DNA of 64,000 bases from Ponticaulis sp. (GCA_002692725.1 NZLU01000067.1:248001-312000), one strand, 5' to 3'; shown: positions 9,051 through 18,891, numbered from the stretch's first letter. Numbers and translations are program-made. Notes: generated by a model not told the origin, from the letters alone.

Positions 9051-10544
9051 TTAAGCCTGATCTCCGGTGGCGGGGTTTGGCATGTCGGCCCCGTCTTCTG
9101 CAAGATCAGACGTCTCGTCAGTCCGGATCATCGGCAACCACACCCCAAAGGCTGATCCATGCCCCTCATCACTTTCAACCATTAAGCCTCCCCTGTGGCG
9201 CGCCACGATGTGTTTGACGATCGCCAGCCCCAATCCCGTGCCGCCAACAAGGCGGTCGCGTCCCTCATCAATGCGATAGAACCGTTCGCCCAGTCGTGGC
9301 AAATGCTGTCTGGCAATGCCTTCGCCTTCATCGCTGACGCGCAGCACCGCAAACCGGTCATCCGGATTTGGGCGGCTTTGGACGATCGAAATTCGCGAGG
9401 CGGTATTCCACCGACGCCCGGCAAAGGTTCGGGCCTGTTCAAGATCAAGCCCGGAAGAAACCTCAACCCGAACGCTGGATCCGGGAGCCGTATATTTCAG
9501 CGCATTGTCCAGCAAATTCTGCATCACCTGCACCAGCTCGTCACGCACCGCATGCACGGGCGCGAATTCGGTCGAGCTGATCAGCTCAAGCTCAAGTCCC
9601 TTGTCGTGGGCGATCGGTGCAACCGATTCCACACTCTCTGAGACAACTTTGGCAATATTCACTTCCTGATCCGGGCGTCTGTGCTCATTGAGCTCAATCC
9701 GGGAGAGCGACAACAAATCATGGATCAGACGTCGCATGCGTTCGGTCTGATTATACATAATCTCCAGAAACCGGTCCCAGGCAGCCGGGTCATCCTTGGC
9801 CGGGCCACGCATGGTCTCAATAAAGCCAGCAAGCGAGGTGAGCGGTGTCCGCAATTCATGACTGGCATTCGCGAGAAAGTCCGCTCGTGCTTTTTCTGCC
9901 CGGCGCAATTCCGTCAGCTCGTCGAGTGCGATGAGCACCCGGTTTTTGCCTTCAATGCGCACACGCTCCAGGCTCACCCGGAACATGCGGTCGGGATTGC
10001 CGGCAACCTCTATCTCCAAAGGTTCCGGCATATGATCTCGGGACATTAATTGCAGCTGCTTCAACACATCCGGGCGCCGGATGATTGACGGGTTTAATCC
10101 AAGTCCTGACCGGGGGAGCTGAAAGACGTCAGCCGCCATCGCATTATGGTGCAGAACCCGCCCGTCAAACTCACTCAACATAGCCGCTTCCGGATAGGCA
10201 TCCAGAATGGACTGCAAATCTTGCGAGGGTGACTGAAGCTGACGCTCAGTCTTTTGTTCGACCACAATGGGTTTCGCAGGAAGTCCAGGCTCGTCCGGCA
10301 CAATCAAGCCTCGCGCATCCGGCTCGGTCGACAAGTAATACGCCAGCGCAGCAAATATATAGATCAATATGCCAGTGACCAATTCGCTGAAGTCCAGCGT
10401 GCCGGACAGGAACAAAATGACAAGAATCGCAAGCACAATAAGCCCAAGCACCGCAAAGTCTCTGCGGCGGGCACGGCTGGTGAGTATATTCGTATTGCCT
10501 CGGCTTTTTGTCGAAGTCGGGTCGATCTCTTGTCCCAAACTCAA
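9051..10544 (-). CDS. phoR: Phosphate regulon sensor histidine kinase PhoR
   Basis: A 497-residue membrane kinase. Two transmembrane helices (about 31-49 and 54-72) are separated by only a few residues, so there is no periplasmic sensor domain, as in PhoR. A PAS-like domain follows (about 108-210). The phosphoacceptor His229 is in FLANASHELRTPL. The HATPase domain has N-box NLLDNALKYT, G1 DEGEGI and G2 GGTGLGLAIVKHI. PhoR phosphorylates or dephosphorylates PhoB according to signals from Pst/PhoU. It is the first gene of the phosphate operon, with two Pho-box-like sites upstream. An insertion between the N and G1 boxes (about 360-395) is somewhat long. Confidence 0.95.
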   Translation of the reverse strand: MSLGQEIDPTSTKSRGNTNILTSRARRRDFAVLGLIVLAILVILFLSGTLDFSELVTGILIYIFAALAYYLSTEPDARGLIVPDEPGLPAKPIVVEQKTERQLQSPSQDLQSILDAYPEAAMLSEFDGRVLHHNAMAADVFQLPRSGLGLNPSIIRRPDVLKQLQLMSRDHMPEPLEIEVAGNPDRMFRVSLERVRIEGKNRVLIALDELTELRRAEKARADFLANASHELRTPLTSLAGFIETMRGPAKDDPAAWDRFLEIMYNQTERMRRLIHDLLSLSRIELNEHRRPDQEVNIAKVVSESVESVAPIAHDKGLELELISSTEFAPVHAVRDELVQVMQNLLDNALKYTAPGSSVRVEVSSGLDLEQARTFAGRRWNTASRISIVQSRPNPDDRFAVLRVSDEGEGIARQHLPRLGERFYRIDEGRDRLVGGTGLGLAIVKHIVARHRGGLMVESDEGHGSAFGVWLPMIRTDETSDLAEDGADMPNPATGDQA

Positions 10545-10567
10545 ATTTGTTCCCGTATCGTCGGTGA

Positions 10568-10629
10568 TTGTTACTCTAATGACACTCTGGCAAGCTATCT
10601 CCCAGAAGAACGTATCAGCTTCATGACAA
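10568..10629 (-). promoter_or_regulatory. Two Pho-box-like sites upstream of phoR
   Basis: Read on the minus strand, TTGTCAT-GAAG-CTGATAC (10629-10612) and GTGTCAT-TAGA-GTAACAA (10585-10568) each resemble the PhoB half-box pair (CTGTCAT, 4-nt spacer, CTGTCAT). The first heptamer of each is 6/7; the second ones are weak (4/7). The two are 44 bp apart, four 11-bp helical periods, which is the spacing logic PhoB uses. The nearer site ends about 23 bp before the phoR start. The prediction fits operon autoregulation. Confidence 0.5.
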
Positions 10630-10648
10630 ATTCAGAATTATCGTGTAA

Positions 10649-10663
10649 CTATACAATGTATAG
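10649..10663. promoter_or_regulatory. Perfect 15-bp palindrome in the phoR / efflux divergent region
   Basis: CTATACAATGTATAG has 7-bp arms around a central A. It lies 81 bp before the efflux operon start and 105 bp before phoR. Dyads of this size suit a dimeric repressor such as TetR or MarR controlling the efflux genes, but no regulator gene is adjacent. It also resembles a promoter -10 (TACAAT). Confidence 0.4.
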
Positions 10664-10743
10664 ACAATTATTGTTAAACGATAATAATTCATTGACAAAC
10701 AAACATGGCACCCCTAATTAGGAGGCTCATTTCGGAGTATCCA

Positions 10744-12168
10744 ATGCGCTCTTACCTTTTATTGGCCGGTCTGGTGACGGTATCCGGTTGTGCCAGCTTA
10801 CATAATTCACCGGATACGGCGCCACCGCCACTCCCGGCGCACCCTGACACCTGGAAGAATGGTGAACTTGCCACGATTCCGCCCATCGGTGACTGGATCG
10901 ACACCTTTAACGATCCGGTGATGAGCGATCTTATCGACGAAGCGCTGAGTAACAACCCCGATCTGGCCGCTACGTTTGAGCGCATCGAAGCGGCCCGCGC
11001 AGCTGCCGCAGCCGTTTACGGGCGCAGCCTGCCATCCGTGTCTGCAGGCGGAACGGTCTCTGCCTCCAGTAATGTCGTCGAGATTGGCGGCTCTCCCGTC
11101 AGAAGCGATGCTCCGAACTATCGCCTCAATGCGAGCGCAAGCTGGGAGCCTGACCTATGGGGTCGTGTGGCTGCCGGCATTTCAGCTGCCGAAGCCGATC
11201 TTGCCGCATCAGAAGCTGACTACGAAGCCGCCCGCCTCGCCTTTGCAGGCCGCACGGCTATCGCCTGGCTGCAATTGAATGATGCTATTCGTCAGGAGAA
11301 ACTCGCAGAAGCCACGCTCGAAGCGCGTCAGAGCACGCTTCGCCTGACCGAACGCCGCTTCCGGAATGGCCTGGTCGATGCGCTCGATGTGCGCCTCGCG
11401 CGTAGCTCAGTTGCTTCGTCAGAAGCCTCTCTCATTGGCCGTCGACAGCAAACCGGCATCGCCAAGCGCGCTATGGAAATTCTTCTGGGCCGGTATCCCG
11501 CGACAGAAATCGATGCCAGCCAGGAGCTTGTCGAACTGCCGGAACTCTCCGGCGCTGGTGATCCGACAACCTTGCTTTCGCGACGTCCGGATATTGCTGC
11601 AGCGGAGGCACGCATCGCTGCGGCCGGCTTCCGCGTCGAGCAAGCCCGCATGGCTTTGCGACCATCTCTGTCGCTCTCAGCGAGCCTGTTCACGTCTGAC
11701 AATGTGGTCAGCAATCTGTTCGATCCGTCCTATCTGGCCGGACAAATTGCCAGCTCGCTCACCGCGCCGATCTATAATGGTGGTGCCCTGAAAGCGAACA
11801 TTGAATCCGTTGAAGCTCAGGCCCGTATTTCTGCGGCCAACTATGTATCGGCAACCTTGCAGGCCTGGAAAGAAGTCGAAGATGCTCTGGCCGCTGATGT
11901 CTATCTCCAGCAACAGGTCACTGCCCTGGTAACCGCCTATGACGAAGCTGTCGCTGCTGAAGCCCTGGCCCAGCGCCAATATCAGAACGGTCTGGCGACT
12001 ATTTTCAATCTGATCGACGCACAAACGCGTAGGATCAACGCGGAAGCCAGCCTGATTTCTGTCCAGAGTTCGCGTGCAATTAATCGCGTTCAGTTCTATC
12101 TTGCCCTCGGCGGCAATCTTGCTGGCGACGCGCCGACACACGAAATCAATTCTCAAGGAACGCTATAG
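10744..12168 (+). CDS. RND efflux outer-membrane lipoprotein (NodT family)
   Basis: A 474-residue TolC-like outer-membrane factor. The signal peptide ends in the lipobox LVTVSGC, giving a lipid-anchored protein as in OprM/NodT. Two repeats of helical hairpin and beta strands follow, with family motifs SWEPDLWGRVAAG, ERRFRNGLVDALDVRLA, LLSRRPDIAAAEARI and RQYQNGLATIFNLIDAQ. It forms the exit duct of the tripartite pump encoded with the next two genes. I placed the start at ATG 10744 because GGAG lies 6 nt upstream and the signal peptide then begins cleanly; the frame is open from 10705. The order outer-membrane factor, adaptor, pump is less common than adaptor-pump-OMF. Confidence 0.93.
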   Translation: MRSYLLLAGLVTVSGCASLHNSPDTAPPPLPAHPDTWKNGELATIPPIGDWIDTFNDPVMSDLIDEALSNNPDLAATFERIEAARAAAAAVYGRSLPSVSAGGTVSASSNVVEIGGSPVRSDAPNYRLNASASWEPDLWGRVAAGISAAEADLAASEADYEAARLAFAGRTAIAWLQLNDAIRQEKLAEATLEARQSTLRLTERRFRNGLVDALDVRLARSSVASSEASLIGRRQQTGIAKRAMEILLGRYPATEIDASQELVELPELSGAGDPTTLLSRRPDIAAAEARIAAAGFRVEQARMALRPSLSLSASLFTSDNVVSNLFDPSYLAGQIASSLTAPIYNGGALKANIESVEAQARISAANYVSATLQAWKEVEDALAADVYLQQQVTALVTAYDEAVAAEALAQRQYQNGLATIFNLIDAQTRRINAEASLISVQSSRAINRVQFYLALGGNLAGDAPTHEINSQGTL

Positions 12169-13356
12169 ATGAGTAAATCGGGGGCAATTCTGGCAGTCGC
12201 ACTTCCAATCGCCATAATCGGTGTGTTGGGCGTTGGCGGCTGGATGGTGTTAGGTGAACTCAGCCCGGAAGCTGAAATGGCAGACGAACTGCCGAAAGGC
12301 CTCGCCGTCTTTACCGAGCCGGTAAGACGAGATGACCTTCAACTCACTGTGCAAAGCCAGGGTGAAGTCAGGCCGAGACGAGAAATCTCCATCTCACCGC
12401 AGATTTCGGGCCGGATTTCCTACGTTTCCCCGGCATTCATCGATGGCGGATTTGTCCGTCGAGGCGATGTGCTCGTGCGCGTCGATGATGCGGACTATCA
12501 GCTCTCCCGCGTGCGCGCGCAATCTCAGGTCGCCAGCGCCGAACAGCGACTTGCCCGTGAGCGCGCCGAGACGGAACTCGCCCTTCAGGACCTCGAAGAT
12601 CTGGGGATCAGTGACGCCTCCCCTCTGGCCCGTCGCGAACCTCAGCTTGCGGAAGCCCAGGCCAATCTGGACGCGGCGAAATCTCAGCTTCGGGACGCAG
12701 AACTCGCGCTTGAGCGAACCATCATCCGCGCGCCATTTGATGGACGCATCAGGTCCAAGGATGTTGATGTCGGCCAGTTTGTCAGCACCGGTCAGTCTTT
12801 GGGTCGCATGTTCGGTACGGACATCGCAGAAGTGGCCCTGCCGCTCACCGATGCAGAGCTTGGCCGCCTCGGCCTCACTTTCGCGTTTGAAGAGACCGAA
12901 GCTGAACCCGGTCCAGCCGTTGTCCTCAGCGCGAACGTCGCAGGGCAGCTACGCAACTGGCAAGCTCGGATCACACGGACTGCGGCGGCAGTCGACCCTC
13001 AAACTCGTCTGATCTCTGCCATCGCAGTGGTGGAAGATCCATTCGGAGAAGGCGCATCTGACGGAATGCCACTTGCGCCCGGCCTCTTCGTGTCCGCTGA
13101 AATTGAGGGCGAAGTGCTTCCGGACATTCTAATCGCACCACGCGCCGCTCTGCGCGGCAAGGACCAGCTCTATATTGCTGATCCAGAAGAGAGTAAGCTG
13201 CGTATTCGGAATGTAGAGGTCATCTTTTCTGATCCTCAGGGGGTCTATATGCGATCTGGTGTTGATGCAGGTGAATTAGCGATCCTCTCGCCAATTCAGG
13301 CACCATTTGACGGGTTGAGTATCTCACTTGCTGAAGAGGATGAGGCTGAGAGCTGA
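12169..13356 (+). CDS. RND efflux periplasmic adaptor (HlyD/MFP family)
   Basis: A 395-residue membrane-fusion protein. An N-terminal hydrophobic anchor (AILAVALPIAIIGVLGVGGWMV) is followed by a barrel-sandwich (lipoyl-like) half ending VLVRVDDADYQLSRVRAQS, a helical hairpin (about 115-190), the second half starting TIIRAPFDGRIRSKDVDVGQFVSTGQSLG, and beta-barrel and membrane-proximal domains. It bridges the pump and the outer-membrane duct. It starts at the base after the upstream stop, with AAGGA before it, so it is in the same operon. Substrate specificity cannot be read from sequence. Confidence 0.92.
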   Translation: MSKSGAILAVALPIAIIGVLGVGGWMVLGELSPEAEMADELPKGLAVFTEPVRRDDLQLTVQSQGEVRPRREISISPQISGRISYVSPAFIDGGFVRRGDVLVRVDDADYQLSRVRAQSQVASAEQRLARERAETELALQDLEDLGISDASPLARREPQLAEAQANLDAAKSQLRDAELALERTIIRAPFDGRIRSKDVDVGQFVSTGQSLGRMFGTDIAEVALPLTDAELGRLGLTFAFEETEAEPGPAVVLSANVAGQLRNWQARITRTAAAVDPQTRLISAIAVVEDPFGEGASDGMPLAPGLFVSAEIEGEVLPDILIAPRAALRGKDQLYIADPEESKLRIRNVEVIFSDPQGVYMRSGVDAGELAILSPIQAPFDGLSISLAEEDEAES

Positions 13357-13417
13357 TTCAGCACGCCAGCCTTCTTCTCAGAACATAAATCACCACACCC
13401 AAAGGCGGGAATGAATC

Positions 13418-16400
13418 ATGAGTGGTCACGGTCAACAGGATACACATCACAAGGGCATTGTCGCCTGGTGGGCAAAGAACTCGGTTGCCGCCAATCTGCT
13501 CATGCTCTGCGCCTTTATCTTCGGCATTCTGGGGTTCTCCAGATTAGAACAGGAAGTGTTTCCTCAAGCAGATTTCAACGGCGCCTCAGTCTCGATCTCC
13601 TGGCCCGGCGCATCCCCTCAAGATGTCGAAGACCAGATCGTCACCCGTCTCGAGGAGACTCTTGCAGATCTTGACGGTTTGCGTCGAATGGAAGGCACCG
13701 CTCGGGAAGGTGTTGGCTATGTGAATCTGGAATCTTTCCAAGATTACGACATCGACAAGTTCATCGAAGAAGTGAAGCTTCGTGTCGACCAGCTCAACAA
13801 TCTGCCGCAAGCGTCGTTCCCGCCGCAAGTGCAGCGCTGGAAACAGTCAGAAATGTATCTGGGCATTGCGATCCATGGTGAAACCGATCGGATGACGCTA
13901 AAGCGCGTTGCCGACGAATTACGCGACCAGATTGCCGGCTCGGTTGAAGGCGGAGAACTCGCCGAGGTCTGGGGTACCCTTGGCGAAGAGGTTTCCATCG
14001 AGGTCTCTGAGGAAGATCTCCGACGCTATAACCTTACTTTCAGCGATGTTGCTCAGGCGGTCCGGACTTCCTCGATAAACTCATCTGGCGGGCAAATCCG
14101 AACAGATGTTGGTAGCATTCGTCTGCAGACGCGGAACTTATCTGACACGGCGGATCAATTCGAACGCATTATCGTTCGTCAACTTCCATCAGGGGAAACC
14201 ATTCGCGTCGGCGACGTCGCCGAAGTTGTCGACGGCTTCGTCGATGAATCGCTTGATACCACTTATGGCGGCGAGCCAACGGCATTCATCATGATCATGC
14301 CGCCAGAAACCATGCACATTGATGACTACTCGAAGAATCTGCTAGCCTTCATCGACAAGGCAAATGAAGAATTGCTCCCCGAAGCGATCCGCGCAGACCT
14401 GTTGTTCGATCAAGCCGACATGTATCGCGGGACCATGAGCATTATTTCCAGCTCGGCCCTGATCGGCACCATACTGGTTCTGATCGTTCTCGTGCTTTTC
14501 TTGCGTCCGGTCGTCGCATTCTGGGTGACCATCGGCATTCTCACTGCCTTTGCGGGTGGGTTTGCCCTCCTGCCTCTATTTGGCGTTTCGCTGAACATCT
14601 TGTCCTTCTTCGCCATTCTTTTGGTGATCGGTGTAATTGTGGACGACGCAATTGTCGTCGGGGAAAATATCCATAAGGAAGTCGAGCTGGGGCGCTATAA
14701 GGGTGTCGATGCAGCCATTATTGGTACACAGCTCGTCGTTAAGCCGGTCATTTTCGGCGTTCTGACAACCATGATCATGTTCTCGCCCTGGATGCTATTG
14801 CCTGGTCCGGAACGCCAGTTCACAGCGCAGATTACTTATGTCGTCATTGCGGCCCTGTCCTTCTCGCTGATCGAATCCATGCTCATTCTCCCTGCGCACC
14901 TTGCGCATATGAAGCCGCAGAAATTCGATGGCGCGAGTGGCGTGATCCTCAAGGTGCAACGCTCGATCGCGGACAGCCTGATCTGGTTCGCAGAAAATCT
15001 CTTTAAACCGGTTCTCGAACTCGCAATTCGCTTTCGGTATGCAACAGTTGCCTTTTTTCTCTGCCTGTTTGCAATCGCGGTCGGTCTGCTCGTAAACAAT
15101 ATTGTTCCAGCTGCCATGATGCCGAAGATCGAGAATAATCTCGTGATTGCTCGCATTGAGTTGCCGGATGGCACTCCGTTCGAACGGACGAAACGCGTCT
15201 CAGAACAACTATCTCGCGGAGTGTTCAAGGCACGCGAGGTGCTAGCCGAGCGGTATCCGGAAGTCGACGAAGACATCGTTAAGGACGCGTCCATTATCAC
15301 CAATGAGCGCAACATTCAGTCTTTTATTGGTGCCATGCTACCGGAAAACCGGCCCGAGGGCCTCACCACACGAGAGATCGCACAGGTTCTGCGAGAAGCC
15401 ACAGGGCCAATCCCGGATGCGGAAGAAGTCCGGTTCGACTTTGCCATGAATGCTGGTGGCGGAGGTGTACGGTTTGCGCTCTCTCACCCGAACCTCGACA
15501 CGCTTCAGGAAGCCGTCGACATGGTGAAAGAACAACTCTCCACCTATGACACAACGTTCGACATCGGAGACAACCTCTCTTCAGCAGCACCGGAATTGCG
15601 CTTCTCACTTAAGCCGGGCGCCGAAGCTTTGGGTGTCAACCTGCAAATGGTCTCAAACCAGGTACGTCAGGCGTATTATGGCGAGGAAGTTCAGCGGCTG
15701 CCACGTGATGGTGAAGATGTCCGTGTTATGGTTCGATATCCGCCAGAGGCACGGCAGTCGCTAGACAGTCTCGACGATCTTCGTATCCGGACACCTGATG
15801 GCCGTGCGGTGCCGCTGAGTCAGGTCGCAGAGTATGACTTCGCACCGGGCATCAACCGGATTTATCGCCGTGACCGGGTTCGGTCGGCTGCCGTCTTCGC
15901 AGAGCTGTCTTCGCCGGACGTCCGCGGACAGATCATGGCTGACATGAATGAGAAATTCTGGCCGCAATTCGAGCGTCGTTTCCCTGGGGTCGAAAGAGGA
16001 AATTTAGGTGATGCGGAAGCCGAAATGGAGATGGTCAACTCTCTGATCATGCTCAACGGCGGTGCATTGTTCATGATGTACATCCTCTTGGCGATTGCGT
16101 TCAAATCCTACTTCCAGCCGATCCTGCTCATGATGGCGGTGCCCTTTGCCTTTGCAGGTGCCGTGTTTGGTCACCTCTTATTCGGCATTCCTGTCGCCAT
16201 GTTCTCGATCTTCGGCATCGCTGCCGCTGCTGGCGTTGTGATCAACGACAACCTTGTCCTGATCGACAATGTGAACAGGCGACGACAGCTCGGTTTTGGC
16301 GCGGTTCAGGCGCTGGTAGAATCCGCGGTCAATCGCTTCCGCCCAATCCTACTGACGTCCGTCACGACATTCGTCGGCGTCCTGCCAATGATCGCGGAAA

Positions 16401-16642
16401 AATCGGTTCAGGCTCAAATGCTCAAGCCGATGGTTGTGGCGATGGGGTCGGCGGTTGCCTTTGCCCTGTTCGTCAGCCTGCTCTTTGTGCCTGCACTCTA
16501 TGCGGTCGGGGCGGAACTTGCTCGCTTGTTCCGTTGGCTCTGGTCAGGCAGGCCGTATCAACCGATTGGTGAGTCTTATGACAGCGACCAGGTCTCAGGT
16601 CCATCAGACCTTGACGACCATATCCATCAACCGGCTGAATAG
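13418..16642 (+). CDS. RND efflux pump permease (AcrB/HAE-like)
   Basis: A 1074-residue inner-membrane transporter with the classic RND architecture of 12 helices and two large periplasmic loops. Conserved features are the N-terminal NSVAANLLMLCAFIFGILGF helix, VIVDDAIVVGENI in TM4 with the proton-relay aspartates, and the second-half segment GIAAAAGVVINDNLVLIDNVN. It uses proton influx to drive export. The length and the DNxVLID variant place it in the broad RND permease family, not the heavy-metal (CusA) group. It lies 61 bp after the adaptor and is the last gene of the efflux operon. Confidence 0.94.
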   Translation: MSGHGQQDTHHKGIVAWWAKNSVAANLLMLCAFIFGILGFSRLEQEVFPQADFNGASVSISWPGASPQDVEDQIVTRLEETLADLDGLRRMEGTAREGVGYVNLESFQDYDIDKFIEEVKLRVDQLNNLPQASFPPQVQRWKQSEMYLGIAIHGETDRMTLKRVADELRDQIAGSVEGGELAEVWGTLGEEVSIEVSEEDLRRYNLTFSDVAQAVRTSSINSSGGQIRTDVGSIRLQTRNLSDTADQFERIIVRQLPSGETIRVGDVAEVVDGFVDESLDTTYGGEPTAFIMIMPPETMHIDDYSKNLLAFIDKANEELLPEAIRADLLFDQADMYRGTMSIISSSALIGTILVLIVLVLFLRPVVAFWVTIGILTAFAGGFALLPLFGVSLNILSFFAILLVIGVIVDDAIVVGENIHKEVELGRYKGVDAAIIGTQLVVKPVIFGVLTTMIMFSPWMLLPGPERQFTAQITYVVIAALSFSLIESMLILPAHLAHMKPQKFDGASGVILKVQRSIADSLIWFAENLFKPVLELAIRFRYATVAFFLCLFAIAVGLLVNNIVPAAMMPKIENNLVIARIELPDGTPFERTKRVSEQLSRGVFKAREVLAERYPEVDEDIVKDASIITNERNIQSFIGAMLPENRPEGLTTREIAQVLREATGPIPDAEEVRFDFAMNAGGGGVRFALSHPNLDTLQEAVDMVKEQLSTYDTTFDIGDNLSSAAPELRFSLKPGAEALGVNLQMVSNQVRQAYYGEEVQRLPRDGEDVRVMVRYPPEARQSLDSLDDLRIRTPDGRAVPLSQVAEYDFAPGINRIYRRDRVRSAAVFAELSSPDVRGQIMADMNEKFWPQFERRFPGVERGNLGDAEAEMEMVNSLIMLNGGALFMMYILLAIAFKSYFQPILLMMAVPFAFAGAVFGHLLFGIPVAMFSIFGIAAAAGVVINDNLVLIDNVNRRRQLGFGAVQALVESAVNRFRPILLTSVTTFVGVLPMIAEKSVQAQMLKPMVVAMGSAVAFALFVSLLFVPALYAVGAELARLFRWLWSGRPYQPIGESYDSDQVSGPSDLDDHIHQPAE

Positions 16643-16699
16643 ACCGACTCTCGGGCGGGGGCGTCCGATCACTCTGATACGAAAGAACTGAGGTAGCAG

Positions 16700-18868
16700 A
16701 TGAAACATCTTCTTATGGCGACGTCCGCCATGGCACTCCTTGTGGTCGCTGGCTGTCAGCCATCGACTGAAACGGATGTGCAGGCCGACGCTACGCCTGA
16801 AGCCACACCCACACAAACCGCTGACGCGTCCTCTGGTTCGCCGGAATTCGGGACCTTCGGGATCGACCTGAGCTATATCGATGAAGCGACGGCCCCTGGC
16901 GATGACTTCAACCGTTATTTCAGCGGCAAATGGCTCGATACCTTTGAAATCCCGGCTGACAAAACGCGTTTCGGCGTGTTCGACAAACTGGCGGAAGGCG
17001 CTGAGACACAGGTCCACGAAATCATTGAGGACACGGCAGCCGCCGAACCCGCACTCGACACGGTAGAAGGCAAGCTCGCGGCCTATTACAACGCCTATAT
17101 GGACACCGAGACCATTGAAGCCAAAGGCCTCGCGCCCGTTCAGCCTTATCTCGAGCGCATCGCCGGCATCGAAACCCGCGAAGATCTGGCGAAAACTTTC
17201 GCAGCGACGGGCTTTTCGGCCCCGTTCGGAGGATTCGTGGATGTCGACTCTAAAAAGACAGACGAATACATTTTCTACGTGTCACAAGGTGGGCTCGGCC
17301 TGCCGGACCGCGACTATTATCTGAAAGATACGCAGAACAATCTCGAGCTTCGTGAAGGCTATATCGCGCTTTTGACGAACATGCTCGAGGCTGCTGGCTA
17401 TGACGATCCAGCCGGTGCCGCTCAGATGGTCTACGACCTCGAGACCGACATCGCTGAGGCGCACTGGGACCGCGCACTCGGCCGGAACCGCAACCTCACT
17501 TACAACAAGATGACGAAAGCCGAACTCGTCGCAACTGGCGAAGATTTCCCAACCGAGATCCTGCTCACGGAGCTAGGTCTGGGCGATCAGGAAGAATTCG
17601 TCGTTCGTCAGGTCACTCCAACCGCTGAGGAAATTGAAGACAACGGTCTGACCGAAGAAGATCTCGGCAAGCTGGGACCGGGCGTCGCAGGTCTTCTCAA
17701 ACTCGCTCAGACTGCAGATATGGACGCCTGGAAAGCCTATCTGACTGCGCATTTCCTCATCGATCATGCCGATGTTCTGCCTGCCGAAATCGACGACGCA
17801 GTCTTTGACTTCTACGGCAAGCAACTCGGTGGTCAGCCGGAACAGCGAGCCCGCTGGAAGCGCGGCGTCGACTCCACCGAAAACGCCCTCGGCGAAGCGG
17901 TCGGCAAGGTTTATGTCGAAAAGCACTTCAAGCCTGAAGCCAAAGCCGAGATGACTGAGCTGGTTGAGAACCTTCGCAAAGCCATGCGCCAGAACCTCGA
18001 AGGTCTGGAATGGATGGGCGAAGATACTAAGGTCGAGGCCTATGACAAACTGGCCAAATTCACGCCCAAAATCGGATATCCGGAAAAGTTCGAAACCTAT
18101 GATGGCCTGACCATCGTAGAGGGCGAAGCCTTTGCGAATGATATGGCAGTCGCTGAATGGCAATATGCCGACATGATTTCTCAGCTTGGCCAGCCGATCG
18201 ACAAAACCGAATGGTTCATGTTCCCGCAAACCGTGAATGCCTATTATTCACCGAACCGGAATGAGATCGTGTTCCCGGCTGCAATTCTTCAGCCGCCATT
18301 CTTCGATCTCTATGCCGACCCGGCCGTCAATTACGGCGCGATCGGCGCTGTGATCGGACACGAAATGGGTCATGGCTTTGATGATCAGGGCGCGAAATCA
18401 GATGGTGATGGCGTGCTGCGCAATTGGTGGACTGATGCAGATACTGAAGCTTTCAAGGCCCGGACAGATGCCCTCGTTGGCCAGTATAACGAATTCTGCC
18501 CGATCGAGAACGGCGAAGACGACACGCTCTGTGTCAATGGACGTCTCACGCTCGGCGAGAACATTGGCGATCTTGGCGGCCTGTCCATGGCCTACACGGC
18601 CTATAAGCTGTCTCTCAACGGCGAAGAACCTCCCGTCATTGACGGTGTAACAGGCGACCAGCGCTTCTTCATGGCATGGGCGCAGGTCTGGCGTGCCCTC
18701 TATCGCGAAGAGCGGACCCGCACACAGCTTGCCACCGACCCACACTCTCCGCCGCAATACCGGATCAACGGCATCGTGCGGAATATGGATGCCTGGTATG
18801 AGGCCTTCGATGTAAAGGAAGGTGACGCGCTTTATCTGCCACCAGAAGAGCGCATCTCGATCTGGTAA
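16700..18868 (+). CDS. M13 family zinc metallopeptidase lipoprotein (neprilysin/PepO-like)
   Basis: A 722-residue secreted peptidase. It has a lipoprotein signal peptide with lipobox LVVAGC and a low-complexity Thr/Asp/Ala linker to about residue 45. The M13 N-terminal domain starts at GIDLSYIDEATAPGDDFNRYFSG. The zinc site is HEMGH (His554, Glu555, His558), and the third ligand Glu620 with Asp624 is in ENIGDLGG. The NAYYSPNRNEIVFPAAILQPPF segment is the family substrate-binding strand. It is predicted to cleave peptides at the envelope. It follows the RND genes by 57 bp and ends at a strong terminator, so it may be co-transcribed with them. Confidence 0.93.
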   Translation: MKHLLMATSAMALLVVAGCQPSTETDVQADATPEATPTQTADASSGSPEFGTFGIDLSYIDEATAPGDDFNRYFSGKWLDTFEIPADKTRFGVFDKLAEGAETQVHEIIEDTAAAEPALDTVEGKLAAYYNAYMDTETIEAKGLAPVQPYLERIAGIETREDLAKTFAATGFSAPFGGFVDVDSKKTDEYIFYVSQGGLGLPDRDYYLKDTQNNLELREGYIALLTNMLEAAGYDDPAGAAQMVYDLETDIAEAHWDRALGRNRNLTYNKMTKAELVATGEDFPTEILLTELGLGDQEEFVVRQVTPTAEEIEDNGLTEEDLGKLGPGVAGLLKLAQTADMDAWKAYLTAHFLIDHADVLPAEIDDAVFDFYGKQLGGQPEQRARWKRGVDSTENALGEAVGKVYVEKHFKPEAKAEMTELVENLRKAMRQNLEGLEWMGEDTKVEAYDKLAKFTPKIGYPEKFETYDGLTIVEGEAFANDMAVAEWQYADMISQLGQPIDKTEWFMFPQTVNAYYSPNRNEIVFPAAILQPPFFDLYADPAVNYGAIGAVIGHEMGHGFDDQGAKSDGDGVLRNWWTDADTEAFKARTDALVGQYNEFCPIENGEDDTLCVNGRLTLGENIGDLGGLSMAYTAYKLSLNGEEPPVIDGVTGDQRFFMAWAQVWRALYREERTRTQLATDPHSPPQYRINGIVRNMDAWYEAFDVKEGDALYLPPEERISIW

Positions 18869-18891
18869 GCCTCAGGCATCAGACCAAATGT

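Noticed and set aside
10674..10688. TTAA-N7-TAAT near the efflux start as a CtrA site
   Set aside because: The second half-site is mismatched at two positions; it is within AT-rich promoter sequence and is likely chance.
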